Counted from the stretch's first letter, positions 1-9,777 are shown. The stretch: DNA of 64,000 bases from Sphingomonas sp. PP-CE-1A-559 (GCF_004340965.1 NZ_SLYA01000001.1:806001-870000), one strand, 5' to 3'. The notes: generated by a model not told the origin, from the sequence alone. A program made the numbers and translations.

Positions 1-214
1 GAACGCCGGGAGCCGGCCGGTACGCGCGCTGCAACGCCTGCGTGCGGTGCCGTTCGGGGGCGAGCATGCGCGGATGCTGGGCGTCGACGCGGGCCATGCC
101 GGGCTGTTGATCGAACGCCGCGGCTTCCTGCGCGATGGCCGGGCCGCGGAGTTCACGCGCTCCTATTACCGCGGCGATGCGTACGACTTCGTCGCCGAAC
201 TCGCCGATATCTGA
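1..214 (+). CDS. GntR/HutC-family regulator, C-terminal UTRA domain (partial, 5' end missing)
   Basis: The window opens inside a reading frame (codons from base 2) that ends with TGA at 212-214. The roughly 70 visible residues match the end of a UTRA ligand-binding domain: a strand such as GLLIERRGFLRDGR followed by FTRSYYRGDAYDF and a short acidic tail. UTRA domains of NagR/DasR/YvoA-type repressors bind GlcNAc-6-P or GlcN-6-P. The gene ends 21 bases before the GH2 gene and lies beside a GlcNAc catabolic cluster, so it is most likely the local NagR-like repressor. The winged-helix DNA-binding half is outside the window, so the subfamily is inferred from context. Confidence 0.8.
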   Translation, partial: NAGSRPVRALQRLRAVPFGGEHARMLGVDAGHAGLLIERRGFLRDGRAAEFTRSYYRGDAYDFVAELADI

Positions 215-235
215 CCTTTAATACCGAGAGTACCG

Positions 236-3148
236 ATGAACCGACGTGAGCTTCTTGTTGGCACGGCGGGCGCCGGTGCTTCTCTGGTCGTGGGGCCGAT
301 CGAGGCTGGGTTTGCGGCCAGCGTCAAGGCGCAGGGCAGTGCCGGCGCGCTGCCCATGCCGCAGCCGTCGCGAACCCTGCCGTCGCGCGCGCTGGTGCAG
401 GACCCGTCGCGAACGCTGATCGAGCGCGGGTGGCTGTTCCACGAGGGCGACGTGATCGCACCGCCGCCCGAAGGTCACAATGCGACGTATCTGAGCGTGA
501 AGGCCGGCAACGCACTCGGCGCCGCGGCGATGGCGTATGACGATTCCGACTGGCAGTCGGTTCGGTTGCCGCATGACTGGGCCTCCGCGCAGCCGTTCGT
601 GAAGACCGCAAGCGTGTCGCAGGGCTTTCGCGCGCGGGGGATCGGTTGGTACCGACGGACGCTGCGGCTCGATCCGGCGGACCGCGGCAAGACGATCGGG
701 CTGCAGTTCGACGGGATCGCGACTAATGCGACGGTCTGGGTCAATGGCAGCGTCGTCGCACACAACTGGTCGGCGTATAACAGCGTCGAGATCGACCTGA
801 CGCCGTTCGCGCGGTTCGGCGACGACCTCAACGTCATCGCGGTGCGCGTCGATGCGCAGGCGATGGAGGGCTGGTGGTACGAAGGCGCGGGGATCTATCG
901 CCATGCGTGGCTGATCCGCCGTGCGCCGGTGGCGATCGTGACGGACGGCGTGCACTGCGATCCGAGGCGCGCCGTGAATGGCGCGTGGAGCGTGCCGGTC
1001 GAAGTGAAGCTCGGCAGCATCGATCGCGCGTCGGTCGGCGTGACGGTGGATGTCGCGCTGGTGGATCCCGACGGCAAGCGCGTGGCGGGCGCGCAGGCGA
1101 CCGCGACGGTCCTGCCGCTCGAGCGCGCGACCGCGATGGTCACGCTGACCGTGCCTGCGCCGCGCATTTGGTCGATCGAGACGCCGACGCTCTATACCGT
1201 CGTGACGCACGTCCTGCGCGACGGCGCGATCGTCGACGAGCGGCGTATCCCGGTCGGCTTCCGCACGATCCGGTTCGATGCGGACCGCGGCTTCCTGCTC
1301 AACGACAAATCGGTAAAGCTGAAGGGCGTATGCCTGCATCAGGATCACGCCGGCGTCGGCACTGCGATCCCCGATGCGCTGCTGCGCTGGCGGCTGGAGC
1401 GGCTGAAGGCGATGGGCTGCAACGCCATCCGCTGTTCGCACAACGCGCCGGCCGCCGAACTGCTCGACCTGTGCGACGCGATGGGCTTCGTCGTGATGGA
1501 CGAGAACCGCCAGTTCAATCCCGCGCCCGATTACATGGCGCAGCTCGAATGGATGGTCCGCCGCGATCGCAACCACCCGAGCGTGATCCTGTGGTCGGTG
1601 TTCAACGAGGAACCGATGCAGGGTACCGAGGCGGGTGTCGAGATGCTGCGGCGGATGGCGCACGCGGCGCATGCGCTCGACGACAGCCGGCCGGTGACGG
1701 GCGCGATGAACGGCGCGTTCTTCGATCCGATCAACGTGTCGAGCATTTTCGACGTCGTCGGCTTCAATTATTACCAGGGCGACTACGACCGGTTCCACCA
1801 GCTCAACCCGACCAAGCCGATGACGAGTTCGGAGGATACCAGCGCCTATGAAACGCGCGGTGCCTTCGCGAGTGATCCGGCCGCGCATGTCCAGTCGTCC
1901 TACGACGTCGAGGCGGCGAGCTGGGGCGATACGCACCGCGCGACGTGGAAGAAGATCGCCGATCGCCCGTTCGTCGCGGGTGGGTTCGTGTGGACCGGGT
2001 TCGATTATCACGGCGAACCGACGCCGCACGAATGGCCGACGATCTCCAGTTTCTTCGGCATCCTCGACCTGTGCGGGTTCCCGAAGACTGCGTTCGATAT
2101 CCACCGCGCGCATTGGGTCGACGACACGCCGGTCGTCAGTTTGACGCCGCACTGGACTTGGCCGGGACGCGAGGGGCAGCCGGTCGTGGTGCTGGTGATG
2201 AGCAATGCCGCGCGCGTCGAGTTGCGGCTGAACGGTCGGAAGGTTGGCGAGCAGGCGGTCGACCGGATCATGGGCAACGAGTTCAGCGTGCCCTACGCGC
2301 CGGGGCGGATCGAGGTCATCGCGATGCGCGGCGGCAAGATCGTTGCTACCGCCGCGCACGAGACCGTGGGCAAGCCGGTCGCGTTGCGGCTGACGCCGGC
2401 GCGGACCGTGATGGCGGGCGACGACGAGGATACGCAGCCGGTGACGATCGACGCGATCGATGCCGCCGGGCGCCACGTACCGACCGCGAACCTGCCGACG
2501 CGGTTCTCGGTCGATGGCGCGGCGATCATCGGTGTCGGCAATGGCGATCCGAACAGCCATGAGCCCGAGAAGGGCAATGCGCGGTCGTTGTTCAACGGGC
2601 TGGCGCAGGTCATCGTGCAGGCGGGGACGGGGCGAGGGCGGATCGTGATGACCGCGACTGCGCAGGGATTGAAGCCGGCGCGGCTGGTGATCGACCGGGC
2701 AGCGATCGCACCGCGGGCGCAAATGGCCGCGACCTATGGCGGGCAGGCGATCCGGGAGTGGCGTCGTTCGCCGGCGTTCGCTGCACGGCCGGATCCTGCG
2801 CTGGCGCCAATCGATGGCGACAATAACAGCTGGGCGTTCGTGCGGAGCGGTACGCCGGTCCAGGCTGTGGCGGAGGGGCGTTGGCGACTCTACCGCGCGA
2901 GCGTTACGCCGTGGCGGCGGATCGGCGTGGAGGGCGGCATGATCCGTTTCGCCGCGATCGCGGGCAAGGCCGAGCTGTGGGTCGATGGCCGGCGGCTCGC
3001 GTCGAAGGCGGGTGCCGAGGTTGGGCCGCTGGAGGCGGCGTTGCCGGCTGGCGGCCGCGTGCGTCAGATCGTGCTTGTGGTGGAAGCGGCTGCGGAGGGG
3101 GTTTCGGGTATCGTCGGGCCGGTGTCACTGGAACCGCTAGCGCGCTGA
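236..3148 (+). CDS. Tat-exported glycoside hydrolase family 2 (beta-galactosidase-like)
   Basis: The 970-residue protein starts with a twin-arginine signal (MNRRELLVGTAGAG), so it is probably periplasmic. In order: a GH2 sugar-binding jelly roll (about residues 50-230), an Ig-like domain (about 235-345), a TIM barrel (about 350-640), then DUF4982-like and GH2 C-terminal beta domains, and an extra C-terminal beta domain after about 830. The acid/base Glu is expected at E458 in WSVFNEEP and the nucleophile at E533 in MTSSED. The family hydrolyses terminal beta-galactosides, glucuronides or mannosides; the exact sugar cannot be told from sequence. It follows the GntR-type gene by 21 bases and is convergent with nagE. 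Being in a GlcNAc cluster suggests it trims galactose from GlcNAc-containing glycans before uptake (inference). Confidence 0.85.
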   Translation: MNRRELLVGTAGAGASLVVGPIEAGFAASVKAQGSAGALPMPQPSRTLPSRALVQDPSRTLIERGWLFHEGDVIAPPPEGHNATYLSVKAGNALGAAAMAYDDSDWQSVRLPHDWASAQPFVKTASVSQGFRARGIGWYRRTLRLDPADRGKTIGLQFDGIATNATVWVNGSVVAHNWSAYNSVEIDLTPFARFGDDLNVIAVRVDAQAMEGWWYEGAGIYRHAWLIRRAPVAIVTDGVHCDPRRAVNGAWSVPVEVKLGSIDRASVGVTVDVALVDPDGKRVAGAQATATVLPLERATAMVTLTVPAPRIWSIETPTLYTVVTHVLRDGAIVDERRIPVGFRTIRFDADRGFLLNDKSVKLKGVCLHQDHAGVGTAIPDALLRWRLERLKAMGCNAIRCSHNAPAAELLDLCDAMGFVVMDENRQFNPAPDYMAQLEWMVRRDRNHPSVILWSVFNEEPMQGTEAGVEMLRRMAHAAHALDDSRPVTGAMNGAFFDPINVSSIFDVVGFNYYQGDYDRFHQLNPTKPMTSSEDTSAYETRGAFASDPAAHVQSSYDVEAASWGDTHRATWKKIADRPFVAGGFVWTGFDYHGEPTPHEWPTISSFFGILDLCGFPKTAFDIHRAHWVDDTPVVSLTPHWTWPGREGQPVVVLVMSNAARVELRLNGRKVGEQAVDRIMGNEFSVPYAPGRIEVIAMRGGKIVATAAHETVGKPVALRLTPARTVMAGDDEDTQPVTIDAIDAAGRHVPTANLPTRFSVDGAAIIGVGNGDPNSHEPEKGNARSLFNGLAQVIVQAGTGRGRIVMTATAQGLKPARLVIDRAAIAPRAQMAATYGGQAIREWRRSPAFAARPDPALAPIDGDNNSWAFVRSGTPVQAVAEGRWRLYRASVTPWRRIGVEGGMIRFAAIAGKAELWVDGRRLASKAGAEVGPLEAALPAGGRVRQIVLVVEAAAEGVSGIVGPVSLEPLAR

Positions 3149-3164
3149 CGCCGCAATTTACTGA

Positions 3165-3287
3165 ATCCTCCCCCGCCAGGGGGAGGTGTCGCCGAAGGTG
3201 ACGGAGGGGGAGGACACGGAACCTCTGCTCCGTGTCCTCCCCCTCCGTCTGGCAAGTGCCAGCCACCTCCCCCTGGCGGGGGAGGAT
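3165..3287. repeat. Palindromic repeat pair (REP-like) between convergent genes
   Basis: The ends form a nearly perfect inverted repeat of about 24 bases, each arm itself a CCTCCCCC/GGGGGAGG palindrome. A second inverted repeat of about 18 bases lies inside it. It fills the gap between the convergent GH2 and nagE genes and may also act as a bidirectional terminator. A near copy lies at 47442-47565. Confidence 0.85.
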
Positions 3288-3294
3288 CAGTGGT

Positions 3295-4998
3295 CTAGCG
3301 GGCCAGCGTCGTCAGGACTGCGTCGGTCGCGAGCACGTGAAGCTGGCCTGGCGCGGGGCGGGCGATTGCGCGGATACCGAGCTTTGCCAGCGCCCTATCG
3401 TCCGCTAGCGCTATATCACCGAGCTGGACGCGTAGTCGGCCGGTATGGCGGCTGGCGCCAAGGACATTCGCCGCTCCGCCGAGTGCACTTTCCGTTATGG
3501 ATGAAAGGGCGATCGTATCCTCCGCTACAGTCGCGGCAGGCTTGATCGCCACATCACCACCCAGCGCCAACGCATCGCGGATTTCCATCGAGACGACATC
3601 AGCGATCGGCCCGAGCACGACCTGGAGCGCGGAGTTTGACGGGCGCAGGATGCCGCGCGCGCCGAGTGCCTTCAGCGCGGCATCGTCGACCGCGGACTGG
3701 TCCACGACGATCAGCCGCAACCGCGTCGTGCACGCGCTCACCGTGGTCAGGTTCGCCCCGCCGCCGAGCGCCTGCGCGAACGCCGCACCGCGCCCGCCTG
3801 AAACCGGGGGCGCTACGGCCGCGACGGTTTCGGCTTCACGTCCGGGAGTCGCGAGGTCGAACTTGCGGATGAAGAAGCGGAACAGCCCGTAATACAGCAC
3901 GAAATACACCGCACCGACCGGCAGCAGGACGAGCGGTCGCGTCGCCTTGGCGAAGTTCAGCACGTAATCGAGCAAACCCGCCGAGAAGCCGAAGCCCATC
4001 TTGACGCCGAGCAGGTCCATCAGCGCCATCGACAGGCCGGTCAGCACCGCGTGCACCGCGTAGAGCACGGGCGCGAGGAACATGAAGCTGAACTCGATCG
4101 GCTCGGTGACGCCGGTCAGCGCCGAGGTGAGCGCGAGGCTGAGCAGCATGCCGCCGACCGCTTTCCGACGCTCGGGCTTGGCGGAATGGTACATGGCGAG
4201 GCACGCGGCGGGCAGGCCGAACATCATCACCGGGAAGAAGCCGGCCATGAAGATTCCCGCCGACGGATCGCCTGCGAAGAAGCGGCGCAGATCGCCCGAG
4301 GTGCCGTGGTAATCGCCGGCGACGAACCAGACGATGTTGTTGAGCAGGTGATGCAGCCCGGTGACGAGCAGCAGGCGGTTGAGCAACCCGAACACGAACA
4401 CGCCGATCGCACCGCTGCCGGTGATCGCGACGCTCAACTGGTCGACGCCCTGGCTTAGCAGCGAGAAGCCGAAGCCGAACACCGCCGCGAGCACGAGGCC
4501 GGCCACGCCGCTGACGATCGGCACGAACCGCCGTCCGCCAAAGAAGGCGAGATATTCGGGCAACTTGATCGTCGAATAGCGATTGTAGAGCGTCCCGCCC
4601 GCGAGCCCCGACAGGATGCCGATCGGCACGTCGAGCCGCGCCATCGCCTTGGCCTTCCACGCTGCTATCGCGAGGTCGGCGGAGACGCCGGTCAGCCCTG
4701 CGGATACTTCGGGCGCGACGGTGATCAGGACCTTGCCCGCCTCCGTCGCGACCAGGAAGCAGACGACGCCGGCAAGGCACGCGGCACCGTTGCCGTCGCG
4801 CGCGAACCCGGTGGCGACGCCGATCGCGAACAGCAGCCCGAGGTGCGAGAAGATCGCGTCGCCCGCCGCGCTGATGAAGGCGATGTCGAGCAGGTCGGGT
4901 TGGCCGAGGCGGAGCAGCAGGCCGGCGATCGGCAGCACCGCGATCGGCAGCATCAGCGCGCGGCCGAGCGGCTGGAGGGCTTCGAGGATCGATTTCAT
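3295..4998 (-). CDS. nagE: PTS N-acetylglucosamine transporter, IICB with an extra C-terminal IIB-like domain
   Basis: This 567-residue membrane permease of the glucose/GlcNAc PTS family imports and phosphorylates GlcNAc. It starts MKSILEALQPLGRALMLPIA. The IIC part (about 1-385) has many hydrophobic segments and HHLLNN and EPIEF-type motifs. A IIB domain follows, with the phosphorylatable cysteine C423 in SACTTRLRL. Residues 505-567 repeat the IIB fold without gaps (ALGGAAN..., GRLRV, RPAPGQL) but carry His518 where the first copy has Cys423. ATG at 4998 overlaps the ptsP stop (ATGA), which shows translational coupling and decides the start. The GlcNAc assignment rests on the adjoining nagA and nagB-II. 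Confidence 0.9.
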   Translation of the reverse strand: MKSILEALQPLGRALMLPIAVLPIAGLLLRLGQPDLLDIAFISAAGDAIFSHLGLLFAIGVATGFARDGNGAACLAGVVCFLVATEAGKVLITVAPEVSAGLTGVSADLAIAAWKAKAMARLDVPIGILSGLAGGTLYNRYSTIKLPEYLAFFGGRRFVPIVSGVAGLVLAAVFGFGFSLLSQGVDQLSVAITGSGAIGVFVFGLLNRLLLVTGLHHLLNNIVWFVAGDYHGTSGDLRRFFAGDPSAGIFMAGFFPVMMFGLPAACLAMYHSAKPERRKAVGGMLLSLALTSALTGVTEPIEFSFMFLAPVLYAVHAVLTGLSMALMDLLGVKMGFGFSAGLLDYVLNFAKATRPLVLLPVGAVYFVLYYGLFRFFIRKFDLATPGREAETVAAVAPPVSGGRGAAFAQALGGGANLTTVSACTTRLRLIVVDQSAVDDAALKALGARGILRPSNSALQVVLGPIADVVSMEIRDALALGGDVAIKPAATVAEDTIALSSITESALGGAANVLGASRHTGRLRVQLGDIALADDRALAKLGIRAIARPAPGQLHVLATDAVLTTLAR

Positions 4999-7487
4999 GC
5001 GGTGAACTCCCGGGCGAGCGAGCGGACGTCGGCGGCGGACCCGCATTGCAGCGCGGCGGCGGCATGCGCGCGGCACGCCTCCATCGTCAGCGTCGCGACC
5101 AGTGCCTTGATCTCGGGCACCAGCGCCGGTGCGGACGAGAGTTCGGTGACGCCGAGCCCGATCAGGATCGGGACGGCGAGCGGGTCGGAGGCGAGCCCGC
5201 CGCACACGCCGGTCCAGCGGCCATGCACCGCGCCTCCCTTGCAGGTCTGCGCGATCAGCCGGAGGACGGCGGGGTGCAGCCCGTCGATCCCGCTCGCGAC
5301 GGCGGCGTTACCGCGGTCCATCGCCAGCGTGTACTGCGTGAGGTCGTTGGTCCCGACCGACAGGAAATCGGCCTCCGCGGCAATCAGGTCGGCGGTAACG
5401 GCGGCGGCCGGCGTCTCGATCATCACGCCGACGGGCACGCGGTCGACGATGCCGATATCTGCGGCGACGCGGTCGACCACCGCGCGAACGGCGCGCAGTT
5501 CGTCGAGGCTCGCGATCATCGGCACCATGATCCTGCATTGCCCCGCGGGCTTTACCGACAGGATCGCGCGGACCTGGTCCTCCAGGATCTGCGGGTGCGC
5601 GAGGCCGACGCGGATGCCGCGCAAGCCTAGTGCGGGGTTCTCTTCCGGCGCCATCGGCAGATACGGCGCGGGCTTGTCGCCACCGATGTCGAGCAGGCGG
5701 ACGATCAGCGGACGGCCGTCGAGTGCGTCGGCGATCGCCTGGTAGTCGGCGGTCTGTTCGGCGACCGTCGGTGCGGAATCGCGTTCGAGGAACAGGAATT
5801 CGGTGCGCAACAGGCCCGAGCCTTCCGCGCCGTTCTCGACCGCGAGATGCGCATCGCCGAGCGCGCCGAGATTGGCGAACGCCTCGATCCTGGTGCCGTC
5901 GGCCATGCGGCAGGGTTCGCCGGCCCGCGCGAGGGCTTCGGTGCGGCGGACCTGTGCCTGGACGATCCGCACCTGCGTGGCGACGAGCGTGTCGGCGTCT
6001 GGATCGATCCGCAACAGGCCTTCACTGGCGTCGAGGATCACCGGCGTATCGTCGGTGACGGCGTTCAACAGCGCGCCAATCGCGACCAGCGCGGGGAGGC
6101 CCATCGTCGCGGCGAGGATCGCGACGTGCGAGGTCGGGCCGCCGCGCTCGACGCAGAAGCCGACGATGTTCGCGCGATCGAGCGACAGGACGTGCGACGG
6201 CAGCAGATCGTCCGCGAGCAGGATCGTGTCGGGCGGGAACGACAGTGGCGTGGTCTCGACGCCGGCGATCAGCGCGAGCAACTGGCGTTCGAGATCGAGC
6301 ATGTCGTCGGCGCGCTCGGCAAGCCGCGGGTCGGTGCTGGTGCGCAACGCGTCGGCCTGCGGACGTATCGCGGCGCGCCAGGCATGACCGGCGCTCTCGC
6401 CGCGGGCAATGCCGCTGCGCGTCGTCTCGTGGAGCATCGGGTCGTCGAGCATCGCCGCATGCGCCTCGACGATCGCGCGTTCGGGACCGGTTGCGGTGCG
6501 GGCGCGCTCCGAGAAACGGGTCGAGAGCGTGGTGACGGCTGCATCGAAGCGTGCCTCTTCGACAGCGATGCCTTCGCCGTGTTCGGGGACGACGATGTCG
6601 GCGGGACGGAACCAGCGTGCCCGACCAATTGCCAGGCCGGGTGCCGCGGTAACGCCGGTCAGCGCGCCGTCGACTGCGGGGCGGGCTGGCACGGGCGCGG
6701 CGACGGGCGCGCGGGGGGCTTCGGCGGGCTCGTCCATGCCGCTCTCGATCAGGTCGCAGATCGCGGCGAGTGCGGTGGCGGCATCGGCGCCGGCTGCGGT
6801 CACGACGATCGTATCGTCGCGGCGGATCGCGAGTGCGAGCAGGGCGATCGGGCTGCGGATATTGGCGGTCTTGTCGCCGCACGCGAGCGTCATGTCGGCG
6901 TCGAAGCGCTTGGCGGTCGCGGCAAGGCGCGCGGCGGGGCGGGCGTGGATGCCGTGCGGGAGGGGAACGACGACCGTGCGTGCGTGCGTCGCGCCGTCCT
7001 TGCTCGTCTCGCGGCGTGCGACCGCGTCGCTGGGTTCGAGCGTCATCAGCGGATCGCCGACCGCGACCAGTTCGCTGGAGACGGCGTGGACGATGCTGAA
7101 CCGGTCGGGGTTCACGACGACGATCGGCGTGACGACCGCGCGGGCCTCTTGCACCAGCAGATCGAGGTCGAAGCGGATCAGCGGCGCACCGCGCTCGACC
7201 GTGTCGCCGACCGCGACGCAAGGGCTGAACCCGCGTCCGCCGAGCGCGACCGTGTCGAGCCCGATGTGGATGAGGATCTCCGCACCCTCGGGCGTGGCGA
7301 GCGTGATCGCGTGGCCGCTCGGCAACAGCGTCAGCACGGTGCCGGCGCAGGGAGCGTAGAGGCAGTCGCCGGTTGGATCGATCGCGACGCCGTCCCCCAG
7401 CATCCGCTCCGAGAACACCGCGTCGGGCACTTCGTCGATCGGCGTTGCCCAGCCCTGCATCGGCGCGGTCAGGAGGATGGAGGCCAT
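4995..7487 (-). CDS. ptsP: Multidomain PTS phosphotransferase IIA(Glc)-HPr-EI
   Basis: This 830-residue cytoplasmic fusion carries all soluble steps that pass phosphate from PEP to NagE. The IIA(Glc) domain spans about 1-150, with H74 in LIHIGLDTV and the partner H59 in SGHAI. HPr spans about 170-255, with H181 in PHGIHARPA. Enzyme I follows, with the active His in GGPTSHVAI, a LLRTEFLFL substrate-binding motif and a C-terminal TIM-barrel PEP-binding region containing SVGTNDLTQY. The ATG at 7487 is preceded by GAGAA and begins the IIA homology. The 3' end overlaps nagE by 4 bases. Such IIA-HPr-EI fusions are typical of GlcNAc PTS systems in alpha- and gammaproteobacteria. Confidence 0.93.
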   Translation of the reverse strand: MASILLTAPMQGWATPIDEVPDAVFSERMLGDGVAIDPTGDCLYAPCAGTVLTLLPSGHAITLATPEGAEILIHIGLDTVALGGRGFSPCVAVGDTVERGAPLIRFDLDLLVQEARAVVTPIVVVNPDRFSIVHAVSSELVAVGDPLMTLEPSDAVARRETSKDGATHARTVVVPLPHGIHARPAARLAATAKRFDADMTLACGDKTANIRSPIALLALAIRRDDTIVVTAAGADAATALAAICDLIESGMDEPAEAPRAPVAAPVPARPAVDGALTGVTAAPGLAIGRARWFRPADIVVPEHGEGIAVEEARFDAAVTTLSTRFSERARTATGPERAIVEAHAAMLDDPMLHETTRSGIARGESAGHAWRAAIRPQADALRTSTDPRLAERADDMLDLERQLLALIAGVETTPLSFPPDTILLADDLLPSHVLSLDRANIVGFCVERGGPTSHVAILAATMGLPALVAIGALLNAVTDDTPVILDASEGLLRIDPDADTLVATQVRIVQAQVRRTEALARAGEPCRMADGTRIEAFANLGALGDAHLAVENGAEGSGLLRTEFLFLERDSAPTVAEQTADYQAIADALDGRPLIVRLLDIGGDKPAPYLPMAPEENPALGLRGIRVGLAHPQILEDQVRAILSVKPAGQCRIMVPMIASLDELRAVRAVVDRVAADIGIVDRVPVGVMIETPAAAVTADLIAAEADFLSVGTNDLTQYTLAMDRGNAAVASGIDGLHPAVLRLIAQTCKGGAVHGRWTGVCGGLASDPLAVPILIGLGVTELSSAPALVPEIKALVATLTMEACRAHAAAALQCGSAADVRSLAREFTA

Positions 7488-7561
7488 GGGTGCGTTCTCG
7501 ATGCCAGAAGGGGAGGGCTCGATGCCGGAAAGGGAGGGGGGCAAAAGCGGGGTAGAGGCGG

Positions 7562-8704
7562 TCAGGCCGCGCTTGCCCCGCCGATCCACGTGCCGACCGG
7601 ATGCAGGTCGCGGGTGAGCATGACCCAGTCGGCGGTGCGACCGACCTGCAACGTGCCGCGCTCCTGCGACAGCCGCAGGAACGCCGCCGGATAGGTTGCC
7701 GCCATCGCCGCGGCGATCTCGGGGGCGACGCCGAGCCGGTCGACGGTGTTGCGGACCGCGCCCGCCATGTCGAGATCGGAGCCCGCCAGCGTGCCGTCGG
7801 CACCGACGCAGCGGCCATTCTCGACATGGATCTCGCGGCCCTGCAGCACGAACGACTTCTCCGCCGCGCCGACGCAGGGCATCGCGTCGGATACCAGCAT
7901 GAACCGGTCGTGCGGCCGTGCGCGCAACGCGATCCGCAGCACTGCGTCGTCGACATGGAAGCCGTCGACGATGATCCCGCAATACACCGCCTGATCGTCG
8001 AGCACCGCGCCGACCACGCCTGGGGCACGATGGACCAGCGGCGACATCGCGTTGAACAGATGCGTCACGCCGGTTATCCCGGCGGCCATCCCGGCGGTCG
8101 CGGTGGCGTGATCCGCATCGCTATGGCCGACGCTGATAAGCACGCCCGCCGCGGTCAGCGTCGCGATCTGCGCCGCGGTCACGCGCTCGGGGGCGAGAGT
8201 CACCATGACCCGGCCGAGGCGGGGGCGGGTCAGCAGCGCGAGCAGGGCGTCGTCGAGATCCTGGAAGCGCGTCGGGTCGTGGATGCCCTTGCGCGCCGGG
8301 CTGATCACGGGCCCCTCGATATGGATGCCGAGTACGCCGGGGACACCCGCGAGGATCGCCGCGTCGACTGCATCGAGCGCGAGCGCGATCACGTCGGGCG
8401 TGTCACTGATCAGCGTCGGCAGGAACGCGGTGGTGCCGAACGGGCGATGCGCCGCGCCGATCGCGGCGATACCCTCGACCGTGGGCGTATCGTTGAACAG
8501 CACGCCGCCGCCGCCGTTGACCTGCGTATCGACGAAGCCCGGCATCAGCCAGCCACCGTCGAGATCGATCGCGTGATCCGCAGCCTGACCGGAGGCCGCG
8601 TCGCCAATCTGCGCAATGCGACCGTCCTCGACGACGATCGTCGCGTCGTTCAGCACGCCCGCGGGGGTGACCACATGGCCATTCGAAAACCGGAAGATCG
8701 TCAT
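7562..8704 (-). CDS. nagA: N-acetylglucosamine-6-phosphate deacetylase
   Basis: The 380-residue amidohydrolase converts GlcNAc-6-P to GlcN-6-P and acetate. Family motifs are present: PGFVDTQVNGGGG after the first beta domain, the metal ligand Glu in IHIEGP, His in ISVGHSDAD and in GVTHLFNAM, and the catalytic Asp in LVSDAMP. The length is normal for the family. Its ATG overlaps the nagB-II stop (ATGA at 8701-8704), so the two are probably translationally coupled. A 74-base gap separates it from ptsP. It supplies the second step after NagE-mediated phosphorylation. Confidence 0.95.
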   Translation of the reverse strand: MTIFRFSNGHVVTPAGVLNDATIVVEDGRIAQIGDAASGQAADHAIDLDGGWLMPGFVDTQVNGGGGVLFNDTPTVEGIAAIGAAHRPFGTTAFLPTLISDTPDVIALALDAVDAAILAGVPGVLGIHIEGPVISPARKGIHDPTRFQDLDDALLALLTRPRLGRVMVTLAPERVTAAQIATLTAAGVLISVGHSDADHATATAGMAAGITGVTHLFNAMSPLVHRAPGVVGAVLDDQAVYCGIIVDGFHVDDAVLRIALRARPHDRFMLVSDAMPCVGAAEKSFVLQGREIHVENGRCVGADGTLAGSDLDMAGAVRNTVDRLGVAPEIAAAMAATYPAAFLRLSQERGTLQVGRTADWVMLTRDLHPVGTWIGGASAA

Positions 8705-9777
8705 AACGTGCGCGTCACCTTGCTGAGATGCGACGGTGCGTCGGGGTTGAACCCGCGAGCAAGCGAGAGGGCGTTGACCATGCGATAGAAGCTCTGGATC
8801 ATCAGGAGAGGCTCGATCGCCGGATGCGCTTTCAACGCGGGCAGGACGCCGTCGTCGCTGCTGCCGTCGAGCCCCGCATCGGCGAGCAACACGCCTGCGC
8901 CACGCTCGGCGAACTCGCGTGCCGCATCGCGTACGCCGTCGCCGGCTGCGTCGGAGGTCGCGAGCGCTAGCAACGGGAAGCCGTCCTCGACCAGTTGCAT
9001 CGGGCCGTGGCGGACCTCGGCCGAGCTGAACGATTCGGCATGCAGCGCGCAGGTTTCCTTCATCTTCAACGCCGCCTCGTTGGCGATGCCGAAGCCCATG
9101 CCGCGCGCGATCACGAACAGATTGGTCGCGGTGCGCAGCGGTGCGACGGCCGCCGACCAGTCGAGCGCCCAGGCGCGTGCGAGGTCGGCGGGAAGCGCTG
9201 CGACCGCGCTACGCAATGCGTCGTCGTCGGCCCATTCCGCGGTCAAGGCGGCGAAGGCGGCAAGCGAGCAGATATAGGACTTGGTAGCCGCGACCGACTT
9301 TTCCGGTCCGGCGCATAGCGGGATCAGCGTGTCGGCGGTTTCGGCTAGCGGCGAAGTCTCGTCGTTGACGAACGCGACGACATGCGCGCCGGCGGCCTTC
9401 TGCGCGGCGACCGCGGCGAGCAGGTCGGGGCTGCGTCCGCTCTGCGACACTGCGATGCACAGCGTGTTCCGCGCGCCGAGCGGAGCGTCGTAGATCGACA
9501 CGACCGAGGGCGCCGCGGCGGCGACCGGGATGCCGGTCTTCGTCCAGATTAGATACTTGCCGTAGACCGCCGAGTGATCCGACGAGCCGCGCGCGCAGGT
9601 CACGACGACCGCGGGCGGGGCGCTACGAAGACGTGCACCGAGCGCCGCGAATGCCGCGGCGTTGGTCGCGAGCATCCGCGCGACGGCCTCGGACGATTCC
9701 GCCGCCTCGCGGAACATCAGCGTCGCGGTTTCCGCAATCGGCGGGGGTGTTAGCGGAGGCGGAGTGGCGTCGTGCAT
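8701..9777 (-). CDS. nagB-II: SIS-domain glucosamine-6-phosphate deaminase (NagB-II type)
   Basis: The 358-residue protein has two SIS sugar-isomerase domains (about 45-185 and 215-340) and no glutaminase domain. It resembles the isomerase half of GlmS; GlmS-like proteins in nag operons act as NagB-II, turning GlcN-6-P into fructose-6-P and ammonia. Visible motifs include CARGSSDHSA, the phosphosugar-binding SQSGRSPDLL, and SAEVRHGP with ALKMKETC in the second SIS domain. It is the first gene of the nagB-II-nagA-ptsP-nagE operon. Its own 81-base upstream gap contains an operator candidate at 9821-9836. A purely GlmS-like or AgaS-like activity is less likely in this context. Confidence 0.88.
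   Translation of the reverse strand: MHDATPPPLTPPPIAETATLMFREAAESSEAVARMLATNAAAFAALGARLRSAPPAVVVTCARGSSDHSAVYGKYLIWTKTGIPVAAAAPSVVSIYDAPLGARNTLCIAVSQSGRSPDLLAAVAAQKAAGAHVVAFVNDETSPLAETADTLIPLCAGPEKSVAATKSYICSLAAFAALTAEWADDDALRSAVAALPADLARAWALDWSAAVAPLRTATNLFVIARGMGFGIANEAALKMKETCALHAESFSSAEVRHGPMQLVEDGFPLLALATSDAAGDGVRDAAREFAERGAGVLLADAGLDGSSDDGVLPALKAHPAIEPLLMIQSFYRMVNALSLARGFNPDAPSHLSKVTRTL

Noticed and set aside
218..2722. 834-codon antisense open frame opposite the GH2 gene
   Set aside because: Arginine/histidine/aspartate-heavy composition typical of a high-GC shadow frame, no family motifs, and it lies fully inside a well-supported gene.
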